This document shows positions 17,093 to 25,101 of a stretch of DNA of 64,000 nucleotides, in pieces. A model generated the notes under the pieces. The model was not told the DNA's origin and searched no databases. It saw only the letters and a program-made list of their open reading frames with translations. The position numbers and the translations under genes are program-made. Each line of letters opens with the position of its first letter. Position 1 is the first letter of the stretch. Source of the stretch: Anaerolineae bacterium (GTDB lineage Bacteria; Chloroflexota; Anaerolineae; Anaerolineales; UBA4823); the NCBI GenBank assembly GCA_003130835.1, contig QEXX01000023.1, positions 16,713-80,712 of the forward strand, given 5' to 3'.

Positions 17093-18973
17093 TTAGTTTG
17101 CCAATTCTTTAGAAGGGAAAAACAGGGATTTCGAGAATTCGTCCGAGAATTTTGGGTGGTTCGATAATTCGATATAATGAATTTGCTGGGCTAGTTCGCT
17201 GGCAATTTGCCGATAGCGTTTGGAAAGAAGCATTTGCCGAGCACCTAATCCAGCGGCATTACCAACTTGTTGACACCGTTCAAGGGGTAGATAGGGGAAC
17301 ATGCCGATCTTCATTGCGCTTTTGATGTCGATGTAGGTGCCAAAGGCACCGGCAATGATCATGGCATCGAGCTCTTCAGGCTGCAAGCCGGCTTCCATCA
17401 ACAAGATATTTATACCAGCCCGTATTGCTCCTTTGGCAAGTTGGATTTCATTGACATCCCGCCGTGTTAGGATGATTTCCTGATGGTGCCCGCTTTGATC
17501 CGCTGGGACCAGCACAAATTCCATATTCCGGTTTTGAATGCGTACATTGGGATGGTTCTTCAAAAACATGCCTTTGGCGTCGAGCAAGTTGGCGAAGTAC
17601 ATTTCGGCAATGGCATCCAAGATTCCTGAGCCGCAGATGCCGACTGGGTCTTGATCGGCAATTGTTTTGTAAAGGATGCGATGATCGGGGGTGATTTGCA
17701 CTCGTTCAATGGCACCTGGCGCTGCCCGCATGCCAAATTGGATATGGGCGCCTTCAAATGCCGGACCTGAAGCACAAGAACAAGAAGTGATTTGTTGGTT
17801 GTGTAATAAGGAAATTTCTGTATTGGTGCCAATGTCAATCGCAAGTACATTGGAAGATTTTCGGTTCGGATCTGCGTAATATGGGTAGATGGTGGGTAGC
17901 AACATCGCTACATGATCAGCCCCAACGTAACCAGCAATATTTGGAGGCAAATAGACTTCAGCAGATGGAGCAATGTTTAGTCCTAGTTCTTTGGCGGTAA
18001 TAGAGAGGGCTTCGGAAACCGCTGGGACATACGGTGAAATGCCCAATTGTTCAACGGATAAGCCAGCAAAAAGATGGTGCATGGCGGTATTGCCGACCAC
18101 CACTGCATCGACGATATTCTCAGAAGAAACCGAAGAGTCGCCAATTTCAGCCAGCATTTTTTCGATAAGGTTGTTCAGACCTTCAATAATCCGTTGATGT
18201 AAGAGGTTGGTGCTAGGATGACCTCGTTGCTCGGGATGATTGATCAAGTACGAAATACGGCTGATGACATCTTCGCCAAAAGCAATTTGTGGATTCATGC
18301 TTCCGGCTTGGGCTAAGATGTCGCCTGTTTCTAGGTTTACCAAATAGGCAGCAACCTTTGTCGTGCCAATGTCAACTGCTAAACCTAAGATTTTCGATTT
18401 TGGATCAGCGGGTAGGATTTGGATGAGCGTTGTATCCTTAAAGATTGCTTGAATGGTCCATTCAGCAGTTCGACAAAGCGTTGAGAGCTTTTGCAGAATT
18501 GCGTAATCAACATCGAAGGTTTCGTAAAAAGGTTGGATTGCCGATCGTAAACGAGTTAAATCCGAACGAAGGTCGTCAATGGATGGGGCAGGAATAGCCA
18601 CTTGGATGCGACGCACGGGTGGGTCGAACTCACTTGGTTTCTGTTGACTTTCTAACTGAAGCCGCTGTGGTGTTGATAAAGACTCAGGTGGGATATCCAA
18701 GATAACGTCTGAGCGGGGAAAGGCTTGGCATGCTAGGCGATACCCCTGTTGAATCTCTTCAGTTGAAAAGGTGTTTTGTTCGTCCATCGTTAGTGGACTG
18801 AGTTCTCCTTTGACAAGGCGAACCCGGCAGGATTCACAAACTCCCACCCCACCGCAAATAGAAGTGATCTCTACACCGGCTAGTTGGGCAGCCTCTAACA
18901 GAGATTGATCGGAGCGGATTTGGGTGCGCCGGCCAATGGGTTGAAGATGAATCGTATGAACGATGTTTGTCAT
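17093..18973 (-). CDS. ATP-dependent reductive activator of corrinoid proteins (RACo-like)
   Basis: A 626-aa protein. An N-terminal plant-type [2Fe-2S] ferredoxin domain (C40, C46, C49, C82 in SICGGVGVCESC and RLACQAF) is followed by a linker and a C-terminal DUF4445/ASKHA ATPase domain with phosphate loops AVDIGTTKVAAYLV and AIDIGTNTEISLL. RACo and RamA-like proteins return the inactive Co(II) state to Co(I) by ATP-driven electron transfer. It is a paralogue of the AcsV-like gene at 26464-28416. Its partner is probably the corrinoid protein immediately downstream, but it could also serve AcsCD. It is divergent from the CODH/ACS operon across about 310 bp. Confidence 0.92.
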   Translation of the reverse strand: MTNIVHTIHLQPIGRRTQIRSDQSLLEAAQLAGVEITSICGGVGVCESCRVRLVKGELSPLTMDEQNTFSTEEIQQGYRLACQAFPRSDVILDIPPESLSTPQRLQLESQQKPSEFDPPVRRIQVAIPAPSIDDLRSDLTRLRSAIQPFYETFDVDYAILQKLSTLCRTAEWTIQAIFKDTTLIQILPADPKSKILGLAVDIGTTKVAAYLVNLETGDILAQAGSMNPQIAFGEDVISRISYLINHPEQRGHPSTNLLHQRIIEGLNNLIEKMLAEIGDSSVSSENIVDAVVVGNTAMHHLFAGLSVEQLGISPYVPAVSEALSITAKELGLNIAPSAEVYLPPNIAGYVGADHVAMLLPTIYPYYADPNRKSSNVLAIDIGTNTEISLLHNQQITSCSCASGPAFEGAHIQFGMRAAPGAIERVQITPDHRILYKTIADQDPVGICGSGILDAIAEMYFANLLDAKGMFLKNHPNVRIQNRNMEFVLVPADQSGHHQEIILTRRDVNEIQLAKGAIRAGINILLMEAGLQPEELDAMIIAGAFGTYIDIKSAMKIGMFPYLPLERCQQVGNAAGLGARQMLLSKRYRQIASELAQQIHYIELSNHPKFSDEFSKSLFFPSKELAN

Positions 18974-19109
18974 TTTTTTGCGCCTGACTTGGTGAAATTG
19001 CTATGAATTTTACCTTACCTTGAAAAGCCTGATGGGGAAAATTGGTAGCGAAATTTCTTCTTGAACCTTATAATACGATTGTGAGTAGATTCACTGCGCC
19101 TGTACATGA

Positions 19110-19157
19110 TGGACAAATATGACCAATCTGGTATGGAAAATTGGACAAATATTGACC
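19110..19157. repeat. Direct repeat, possible operator upstream of the CODH/ACS operon
   Basis: TGGACAAATATGACC (19110-19124) recurs as TGGACAAATATTGACC (19142-19157), start-to-start 32 bp, about three helical turns. It lies in the 312-bp divergent intergenic region, just upstream of the candidate promoter, as expected for an activator or repressor pair of sites. Apart from this repeat and the promoter I see nothing in 18974-19285. Confidence 0.45.
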
Positions 19158-19178
19158 GCTGAGGGTAATAAATGTCAC

Positions 19179-19207
19179 TTGTCTAAACCAATGTTATTTG
19201 TTATATA
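19179..19207 (+). promoter_or_regulatory. Candidate promoter of the CODH/ACS operon
   Basis: -35 TTGTCT (19179-19184), 17-bp spacer and -10 TATATA (19202-19207) give a start near 19214, leaving a leader of about 70 nt before the GTG at 19286. The fit to sigma70 consensus is moderate. Confidence 0.5.
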
Positions 19208-19285
19208 AACTGAAAGTTAGCCCATATCCAGCTCTCGTATGTTTCTTCGCTCGCAAATCTAATACATCTAGGAAGGAAGGGAACC

Positions 19286-19678
19286 GTGAAAAAAGTCACT
19301 ATTGAGATTCCGTCCATGTATGGAGACCACCACGTATTGGAGGTGAGGAAGATCCTGCTATCCATTCCCGGCGTAGAGGATGTCTACGCTAGCAGCGCAT
19401 TTGGATTCGTAGAAGTCACCTATGATCCTTCAAAAGTGAATGACCTTGAAATCAAAATGAAGCTGGACGAAGCTGGTTATTTAGGAGAGTGGAGTGTTCC
19501 GACTGAATTGAGTGTACCAGCAACTGAGAAAACAGACCTACCGAAATATTTTCGACATACAGCGGTCTTTGAAACCACCAAAGAAGTCATTAGTTTTTCG
19601 CAAAATCTTTCCTATCAAGGCCGACCGCTCTGGCCTTGTCCTGGTATGGGTGTAATTCGAGAGGTAATGGAGGAGTAA
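19286..19678 (+). CDS. HMA-fold small protein heading the CODH/ACS operon, no CxxC
   Basis: A 130-aa protein starting with GTG after an AGGAAGGAAGGG ribosome binding site. Residues 1-68 have the beta-alpha-beta-beta-alpha-beta pattern of heavy-metal-associated domains (KKVTIEIPSM, VRKILLSIPGVEDVYAS, GFVEVTYDPSKV, IKMKLDEAGYLGEW). The metal-binding MxCxxC position reads MYGDHH, so both cysteines are replaced (G13, H16). A C-terminal extension (about 70-130) ends with LWPCPGMG (C118). The stop precedes the cooS ATG by 1 bp, so it is translationally coupled to CODH. A role in metal delivery or assembly of CODH/ACS is inference from fold and position. Confidence 0.8.
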   Translation: MKKVTIEIPSMYGDHHVLEVRKILLSIPGVEDVYASSAFGFVEVTYDPSKVNDLEIKMKLDEAGYLGEWSVPTELSVPATEKTDLPKYFRHTAVFETTKEVISFSQNLSYQGRPLWPCPGMGVIREVMEE

Positions 19679-19679
19679 A

Positions 19680-21695
19680 ATGGCTAAAGAAAAGCGATCT
19701 CATGAAGAGCGAACGGTAGATCCCGCCGCTCAAGAGATGCTCTATCGAGCGGATGAACTTGGGTTGAGCACAGCGTTCACGCGAGTCGATGAGTTGGTTC
19801 CCTGTAATATTGGTAGTGCGGGAATGTGTTGTAAACTGTGTGGCATGGGTCCGTGCCGCCTAACGAAAGATGGCATGACTGGCATTTGTGGGGCAACGAT
19901 TGATACCATTCAAGCTCGCAACTTCATCCGAGCCATCGCCGCAGGGGCAGCAGCGCACTCCGATCATGGGCGAGATATGGCTTTTACTCTTAAGGCAGTT
20001 GCCAATCACCAAGCGGAAGGATATTCCATAAAGGATGTTGCAAAGCTGCGCATGGTGGCTTCCTATTACGATATCCCAGTCGAGGGGCGATCTCCGGAGG
20101 AGATTGCCAATGATCTTGCCGATCTTTACATTGCCCAATTTGGCCAACAAAAAGGTGAGGTTGCCCCAACCCGTCGGGCGCCGGCGAAACGTCAAGCCTT
20201 ATGGCGTGAGTTAGGAGTTATGCCACGCGGTATTGATCGGGAAGTTGTCGAAGCGCTCCATCGTACCCACATTGGTGATGATCAAGATCCAATCCACATT
20301 CTTCAACATGCTGTGCGCACTGCTCTATCCGATGGTTGGGGCGGTAGCATGATTGCCACCGATATTTCGGATATTCTTTTTGGAACGCCTGCGCCAATTT
20401 TAGGTCAAGCGAATTTGGGCGTCCTAAAAGAAGATATGGTTAATGTCGTGGTGCACGGACATGAACCTACGCTTTCCCAGATGGTGGTAGCAGCCTCGCA
20501 AGATCCCGAAATTATTGAATACGCTCGGGCAGCCGGGGCGAAAGGGGTCAATCTCTCAGGAATTTGTTGTACAGCAAATGAAATCTTAATGCGTCAGGGC
20601 ATTCCCGCCGCTGGCAACTTTCTCCATCAAGAGCTGGCAATTTTGACCGGCGCAGTGGAGGCGATGGTAGTAGATGTCCAATGCATCATGCAGGCTCTGA
20701 CCGATTTAGCCGCTAATTTCCATACCAAGATCATCACCACCTCGCCGAAGGTGCGCATAAAGGGGGCATTACATATCGAGTTCGATGAACATAAAGCATT
20801 AACGATTGCGAAAGAGATTCTGCGCACAGCGATTGATAATTATAAGAATCGGGGTGAAACCCATATTCCGAAAGTCAAAGAAAATCTTGTGCCCGGATTT
20901 TCGCATGAATATATCAACTACATGTTGGGTGGCTCGTATCGGGCATCGTTCCGACCCCTGAATGATGCGATTATGGCAGGTAGAATTCGTGGGGTGGCAG
21001 CCATTGTCGGTTGTAATAACCCGCGCAGTAAGCAAGATTATCTGCATACGTATGTGACCCAAGAGCTTCTTAAACAAGATGTGCTTATCGTTGAGACAGG
21101 CTGTGGTGCCATTGCAAGTGCGAAATTGGGGTTATTGCTTGGCGAGGCTGGCCTCACCAAAGTCGGTCCTGGCTTACGCGAAGTGTGCGAAGCGATTGGT
21201 ATTCCGCCTGTTTTGCATATGGGCTCCTGTGTGGATAACACCCGCATTCTGACGGTCTTGACCCAAATGGTGCAAGAAGGCGGGTTGGGTGACGACATCG
21301 ATCAAATACCAGCCGTTGGCTTGGCGCCCGAATGGATGAGCGAGAAAGCGCTCTCGATCGGAGTATATTGCATGGCTTCGGGAGCGTATGTCATCTTTGG
21401 TGGATCGTCGCCCATTAGTGGCATGCCCGATCGAGTGGCCGATTCCGACTTAATTTTGCGCTATATCAGTGAAGGGTGGGAGAAATTGTACGGTGGAAAG
21501 ATGGAATTTGTTGCGGATCCGGATGAAATGATCCGACGTACCCTTGATCATATCGACAAAAAGCGGGCTGCTCTTGGATTGCCCGAGTACGATCCGAAAC
21601 GCTTTGGTAAAAGCGGTGATCGACGGGTGCTTGAACTAGAAAGCCTGCCGTTGTCAGAAAGAATTCAGGCTCTATATGGCGTAGCTGCAGATTAG
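19680..21695 (+). CDS. cooS/acsA: Anaerobic carbon monoxide dehydrogenase catalytic subunit
   Basis: A 671-aa Ni-Fe CODH, which interconverts CO and CO2. N-terminal cluster ligands fit the family: C42 and C50 (D-cluster, shared between subunits), then C51, C54, C59 and C70 (B-cluster) in MCCKLCGMGPC...GICG. C-cluster (Ni-4Fe-4S) ligand segments are all present: HEPTLSQ (His), LSGICCTANE, VDVQCIM, GCNNPRSKQD, ETGCGAI and HMGSCVDN. Followed directly by acsB, it is the CODH half of the bifunctional CODH/ACS and supplies CO through the internal channel. The CO-oxidation direction is also possible. Confidence 0.97.
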   Translation: MAKEKRSHEERTVDPAAQEMLYRADELGLSTAFTRVDELVPCNIGSAGMCCKLCGMGPCRLTKDGMTGICGATIDTIQARNFIRAIAAGAAAHSDHGRDMAFTLKAVANHQAEGYSIKDVAKLRMVASYYDIPVEGRSPEEIANDLADLYIAQFGQQKGEVAPTRRAPAKRQALWRELGVMPRGIDREVVEALHRTHIGDDQDPIHILQHAVRTALSDGWGGSMIATDISDILFGTPAPILGQANLGVLKEDMVNVVVHGHEPTLSQMVVAASQDPEIIEYARAAGAKGVNLSGICCTANEILMRQGIPAAGNFLHQELAILTGAVEAMVVDVQCIMQALTDLAANFHTKIITTSPKVRIKGALHIEFDEHKALTIAKEILRTAIDNYKNRGETHIPKVKENLVPGFSHEYINYMLGGSYRASFRPLNDAIMAGRIRGVAAIVGCNNPRSKQDYLHTYVTQELLKQDVLIVETGCGAIASAKLGLLLGEAGLTKVGPGLREVCEAIGIPPVLHMGSCVDNTRILTVLTQMVQEGGLGDDIDQIPAVGLAPEWMSEKALSIGVYCMASGAYVIFGGSSPISGMPDRVADSDLILRYISEGWEKLYGGKMEFVADPDEMIRRTLDHIDKKRAALGLPEYDPKRFGKSGDRRVLELESLPLSERIQALYGVAAD

Positions 21696-21706
21696 GAGGT
21701 CCGTAA

Positions 21707-23989
21707 ATGTCTAGGTACATTGCAAAACGTGCCATCCGCGGTGCAAATGCACTTGTCCGCGAAGCGGAATTAATGCTCAATCGAGCGCTAAAGGAAAAGG
21801 GAGAGGATCAAAAGGTTGCTTTTCCGAACACTGCCTACTACTTGCCGCTCATATATGGCATGACGGGAATTGCAGTGGAGAAACTGGAAGATTTAGTGCC
21901 TGTGATCGAGCAGGCAAAGCGATTGCTTCATCCGATGCCATCCGACAACTTGTGGACACCGTACCTCGGGGAGACCTTGGATAGTGGGATGGCAACCTTA
22001 CTAGCTGCAGAAGCGATTGAGGCAATCCGCTTTGTTTATGGCCTCCAACCAGAACGAATGCCGGGCTTTACCCTTGCGGGTGGGACATCGTATCCTGAGT
22101 TAGATGCGCCGAACAATGGGCGGGTTGGTCATCTAAATGGCCCTATCGATGACATCCAACTTCGTTCTTGGGGCATCCAATTGGTGGATGGACGGATGCC
22201 AGGTTTTGCTGCTATTGTTGGCGCAGCCAAATCCAATGAGGTGGCTGTAAAGATCGTCCGCGAACTGCAAAAGCGCAATATCCTATGTTTCCTTTCAGGG
22301 AATGTCAATGGGCGCAGTATCATCCATCAGCTTATCGAAGAGGGTGTAGAACTTGGTTACGATACCTATACTGTACCTTTTGGCACCGATACGATCAGCG
22401 CCATCTATGCGCTAGGGTTTGCCACCCGCTCAGCCTTGACTTTTGGTGGTCTAAAACCGGGACAAGCGCGAGAAATCTTGTTATATAACCGCGAGCGTGT
22501 TTTTGCCTTCGTTTTGGCTTTAGGTGAGGTAGATGATCTAAAATATGCGGCTGCAGCAGGAGCGATCAATTTTGGTTTTCCGGTGATCGCTGATACGGTC
22601 ATCCCCGAAATCCTACCCACCGGCATCACCAAGTATGAACACGTCGTGAGTATGCCCTTCAATGAAATTGAAGGCGCAGATGACCTAGAAAAGGCAGAGC
22701 GCTTGGTTCAGAAATGCATCGAGGTGCGCGGCGTAAAAGTTAAGGTTGCTGAAGTGCCGGTGCCGGTTCCGTATGGGTCTGCCTTTGAAGGGGAAGTCGT
22801 GCGCAAGAACGACATGCGGGTTGAGTTTGGTGGCAAGCACTCGCGCTGTTTTGAATACCTCTTTATGGCACCGCTCGATGAAGTTGTGGATGGAAAAGTT
22901 GAAGTTATCGGCCCATCCTTTGAAAATGTCGAACCCCAGGGACATATGGATATGGGGATCATTGTCCAGGTGGCTGGGCGACAGATGCAAGAGGATTTTG
23001 AGCCTGTCTTAGAGCGTCAAATTCACTATTTCATCAATGGCGCTTCAGGAATTCAACACATCGGTCAACGCGACATTGCTTGGATTCGTATTTCCAATAA
23101 TGCGGCAGAAAAAGGGTTCAAGTTAGAACATTTTGGGAAAATCCTCCATGCTCGGTATCACTCGGATTTTGGTGCAATTGTTGACAAAGTCCAAGTCACC
23201 ATCATCACAGAACCTGAGTTGCTACAGCAATGGTTAGCAAAAGCTCGGGCAGCCTACGATTATCGCAACAAACGCTTGGCTGACTTAACGGATGACAAGG
23301 TCGATGAGTTCTACTCTTGTACATTGTGTCAATCCTTTGCACCGAATCATGTTTGTATCATTAGCCCGGAACGACTAGGTCTATGCGGTGCCTATAATTG
23401 GCTGGACTGCAAAGCTTCCTATAACATCAATCCAACTGGCCCGAACCAACCGATCAAGCTGGGCAAGGTCATTGACCCCGTGAAAGGGTATTGGACTGGA
23501 ACAAACGAATATGCCAAAATCGGCTCACATGGCGTTGTCTCGGAGGTTTCCATGTATTCCATCATGGAAAACCCCATGACCGCCTGTGGTTGCTTTGAAT
23601 GTATTGTCATGTTGATCCCTGAAGCCAATGGCGTGATGGTGGTTAGCCGTGAAGACCCGAGCATGACTCCGGCTGGTATGACATTCAGCACGCTCGCTGG
23701 TATTGCAGGAGGCGGTTTACAAACCCCAGGGGTGATGGGGGTAGGAAAATATTTCTTGCTAAGCCCGAAGTTCATCTCAGCCGATGGGGGATTTAAGCGA
23801 GTCGTATGGATGAGCAGTATCTTGAAAGAAATGATGGCTGAAGAATTAAAAGCCGTCGCCGAGCGAGAAGGCGATCCGGACTTAATTGAAAAAATTGCCG
23901 ATGAACGGCACGTGACGACGGTGGAAGAATTACTGGCTTGGCTTGAGGAGCACAACCATCCGGTATTAGCGATGGAGCCGATGTTCTAA
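21707..23989 (+). CDS. acsB: Acetyl-CoA synthase subunit of CODH/ACS
   Basis: A 760-aa bacterial-type ACS with the long N-terminal domain that contacts CODH; the archaeal beta subunit lacks it. A-cluster ligands are C538, C541, C550 and C560 for the [4Fe-4S] cube. The C627-Gly-C629 motif (TACGCFEC) binds the distal nickel. Spacings 3, 9, 10 and 89 from the first Cys match those I know for the Moorella enzyme. It joins CO, a methyl group from AcsCD and CoA to make acetyl-CoA in the cytoplasm. A strong AGGAGG lies before the ATG, 11 bp after the cooS stop. Confidence 0.97.
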   Translation: MSRYIAKRAIRGANALVREAELMLNRALKEKGEDQKVAFPNTAYYLPLIYGMTGIAVEKLEDLVPVIEQAKRLLHPMPSDNLWTPYLGETLDSGMATLLAAEAIEAIRFVYGLQPERMPGFTLAGGTSYPELDAPNNGRVGHLNGPIDDIQLRSWGIQLVDGRMPGFAAIVGAAKSNEVAVKIVRELQKRNILCFLSGNVNGRSIIHQLIEEGVELGYDTYTVPFGTDTISAIYALGFATRSALTFGGLKPGQAREILLYNRERVFAFVLALGEVDDLKYAAAAGAINFGFPVIADTVIPEILPTGITKYEHVVSMPFNEIEGADDLEKAERLVQKCIEVRGVKVKVAEVPVPVPYGSAFEGEVVRKNDMRVEFGGKHSRCFEYLFMAPLDEVVDGKVEVIGPSFENVEPQGHMDMGIIVQVAGRQMQEDFEPVLERQIHYFINGASGIQHIGQRDIAWIRISNNAAEKGFKLEHFGKILHARYHSDFGAIVDKVQVTIITEPELLQQWLAKARAAYDYRNKRLADLTDDKVDEFYSCTLCQSFAPNHVCIISPERLGLCGAYNWLDCKASYNINPTGPNQPIKLGKVIDPVKGYWTGTNEYAKIGSHGVVSEVSMYSIMENPMTACGCFECIVMLIPEANGVMVVSREDPSMTPAGMTFSTLAGIAGGGLQTPGVMGVGKYFLLSPKFISADGGFKRVVWMSSILKEMMAEELKAVAEREGDPDLIEKIADERHVTTVEELLAWLEEHNHPVLAMEPMF

Positions 23990-23995
23990 GATTTT

Positions 23996-24038
23996 AAGGG
24001 GAAGGAAACGAGAATGTATTCTTGTTTGCCTTCCCTTT
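23996..24038 (+). terminator. Imperfect hairpin between acsB and acsD
   Basis: AAGGGGAAGG (from 23996) pairs imperfectly with CCTTCCCTT (to about 24037), the stem extending through AAAC/GTTT, followed by TTTTATTTC. It sits in the largest internal gap of the operon (108 bp). It could be a partial terminator or an mRNA-stabilising 3' end that sets different levels of acsAB and acsDC. Confidence 0.45.
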
Positions 24039-24097
24039 TATTTCGCGCCTTTATTAAGCGCATTCTGCATGCCTAATCATCCGAAGGAGAGAAAAAT

Positions 24098-25075
24098 ATG
24101 CCTGTTGAAGTACCTAAAGAGAAATGGCCAGGATCTGTGCGCACAATTACGTTAGGCGCGCTGCCATCAGAAGGAGGCACGCGCAAACGAGTTGTGACCG
24201 TGGGTGGGGAAACAGCGATGCCTTTTATGCACTTTGAAGGCGAAATTCCCAATCCACCGGTGGTCGCAATTGAGATTAAAGATCGGAAACCGGACGATTG
24301 GTCGCCTTTGCTGCTGGAGACGTGGAAAGACGTGATTGATGATCCGGCTCAATGGGCAGCCGCTGCAGAAGCTGCCGGGGCTGATCTGATTGTATTAGCT
24401 TTGAGCTTGACCAATCGCAATGGCGAACCAACCAGTCCAGATGAGGCTGTAGCAAGCGTGAAAGCGGTCTTGAGAGCCACAGGGCTTCCGCTAATCGTTT
24501 TTGGCCCAGGGCAAGCGGAGGCTGACAATGCCTTGCTTGTAGCGGTGTCTGAAGCTACAAAGGGGGAACGCTTGGCGTTGGGGATCTGTGAAGATAAAAA
24601 CTACCGCACCATCGTTGCAACAGCAATGGCAAACGATCATCTTGTTACCGCCAGAACGCCCATGGATGTTAATTTGGCGAAGCAACTCAACATCCTCATC
24701 AGCGACATGGGATTACCATTAGATCGTATCCTGATGGACCCAACCACCGGAGCGTTAGGTTATGGAATTGAGTATGGCTTCTCGGTCATGGAACGTTTGC
24801 GCCTGGCTGCTTTACAAGGGGATAAAATGACGCAACTCCCGATGATTGTGACACCCGGTTTTGAAGCCTGGAAGGCAAAAGAATCCAAGGTTGGCGAAGG
24901 TGTGCCGGCTTCTTGGGGGGATTGGTTGAACCGGGCCATAAATTGGGAGACCTTGACGGCGCTGACGCTGGTCGAGTCGGGGGCAGATATCGTAGTCTTA
25001 CGACACCCTGAAAGCGTCAAGCGGGTTAAAGCTGCCATCGAAGAATTGATGGCTGCGAAGTCGCTTGTCTCATAA
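24098..25075 (+). CDS. acsD: Corrinoid iron-sulfur protein small subunit
   Basis: A 325-aa CFeSP delta/small subunit, a TIM-barrel protein that with AcsC carries the methyl group from AcsE to AcsB. The N-terminus (GTRKRVVTVGGETAMPF, NPPVVAIEIKD) and ILMDPTTGALGYGIEYGFSVMERLRLAAL are typical of the family. A good AAGGAGAG ribosome binding site precedes the ATG. It is followed by acsC at close spacing. It follows the acsB-acsD hairpin, so its expression could be uncoupled from that of acsAB. Confidence 0.95.
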   Translation: MPVEVPKEKWPGSVRTITLGALPSEGGTRKRVVTVGGETAMPFMHFEGEIPNPPVVAIEIKDRKPDDWSPLLLETWKDVIDDPAQWAAAAEAAGADLIVLALSLTNRNGEPTSPDEAVASVKAVLRATGLPLIVFGPGQAEADNALLVAVSEATKGERLALGICEDKNYRTIVATAMANDHLVTARTPMDVNLAKQLNILISDMGLPLDRILMDPTTGALGYGIEYGFSVMERLRLAALQGDKMTQLPMIVTPGFEAWKAKESKVGEGVPASWGDWLNRAINWETLTALTLVESGADIVVLRHPESVKRVKAAIEELMAAKSLVS

Positions 25076-25101
25076 TTTGCTTCCAATGATTGGAGGTCCT
25101 T

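Noticed and set aside
23419..23955. 178-codon minus-strand open frame
   Set aside because: It lies opposite the A-cluster region of acsB, whose frame is certain.
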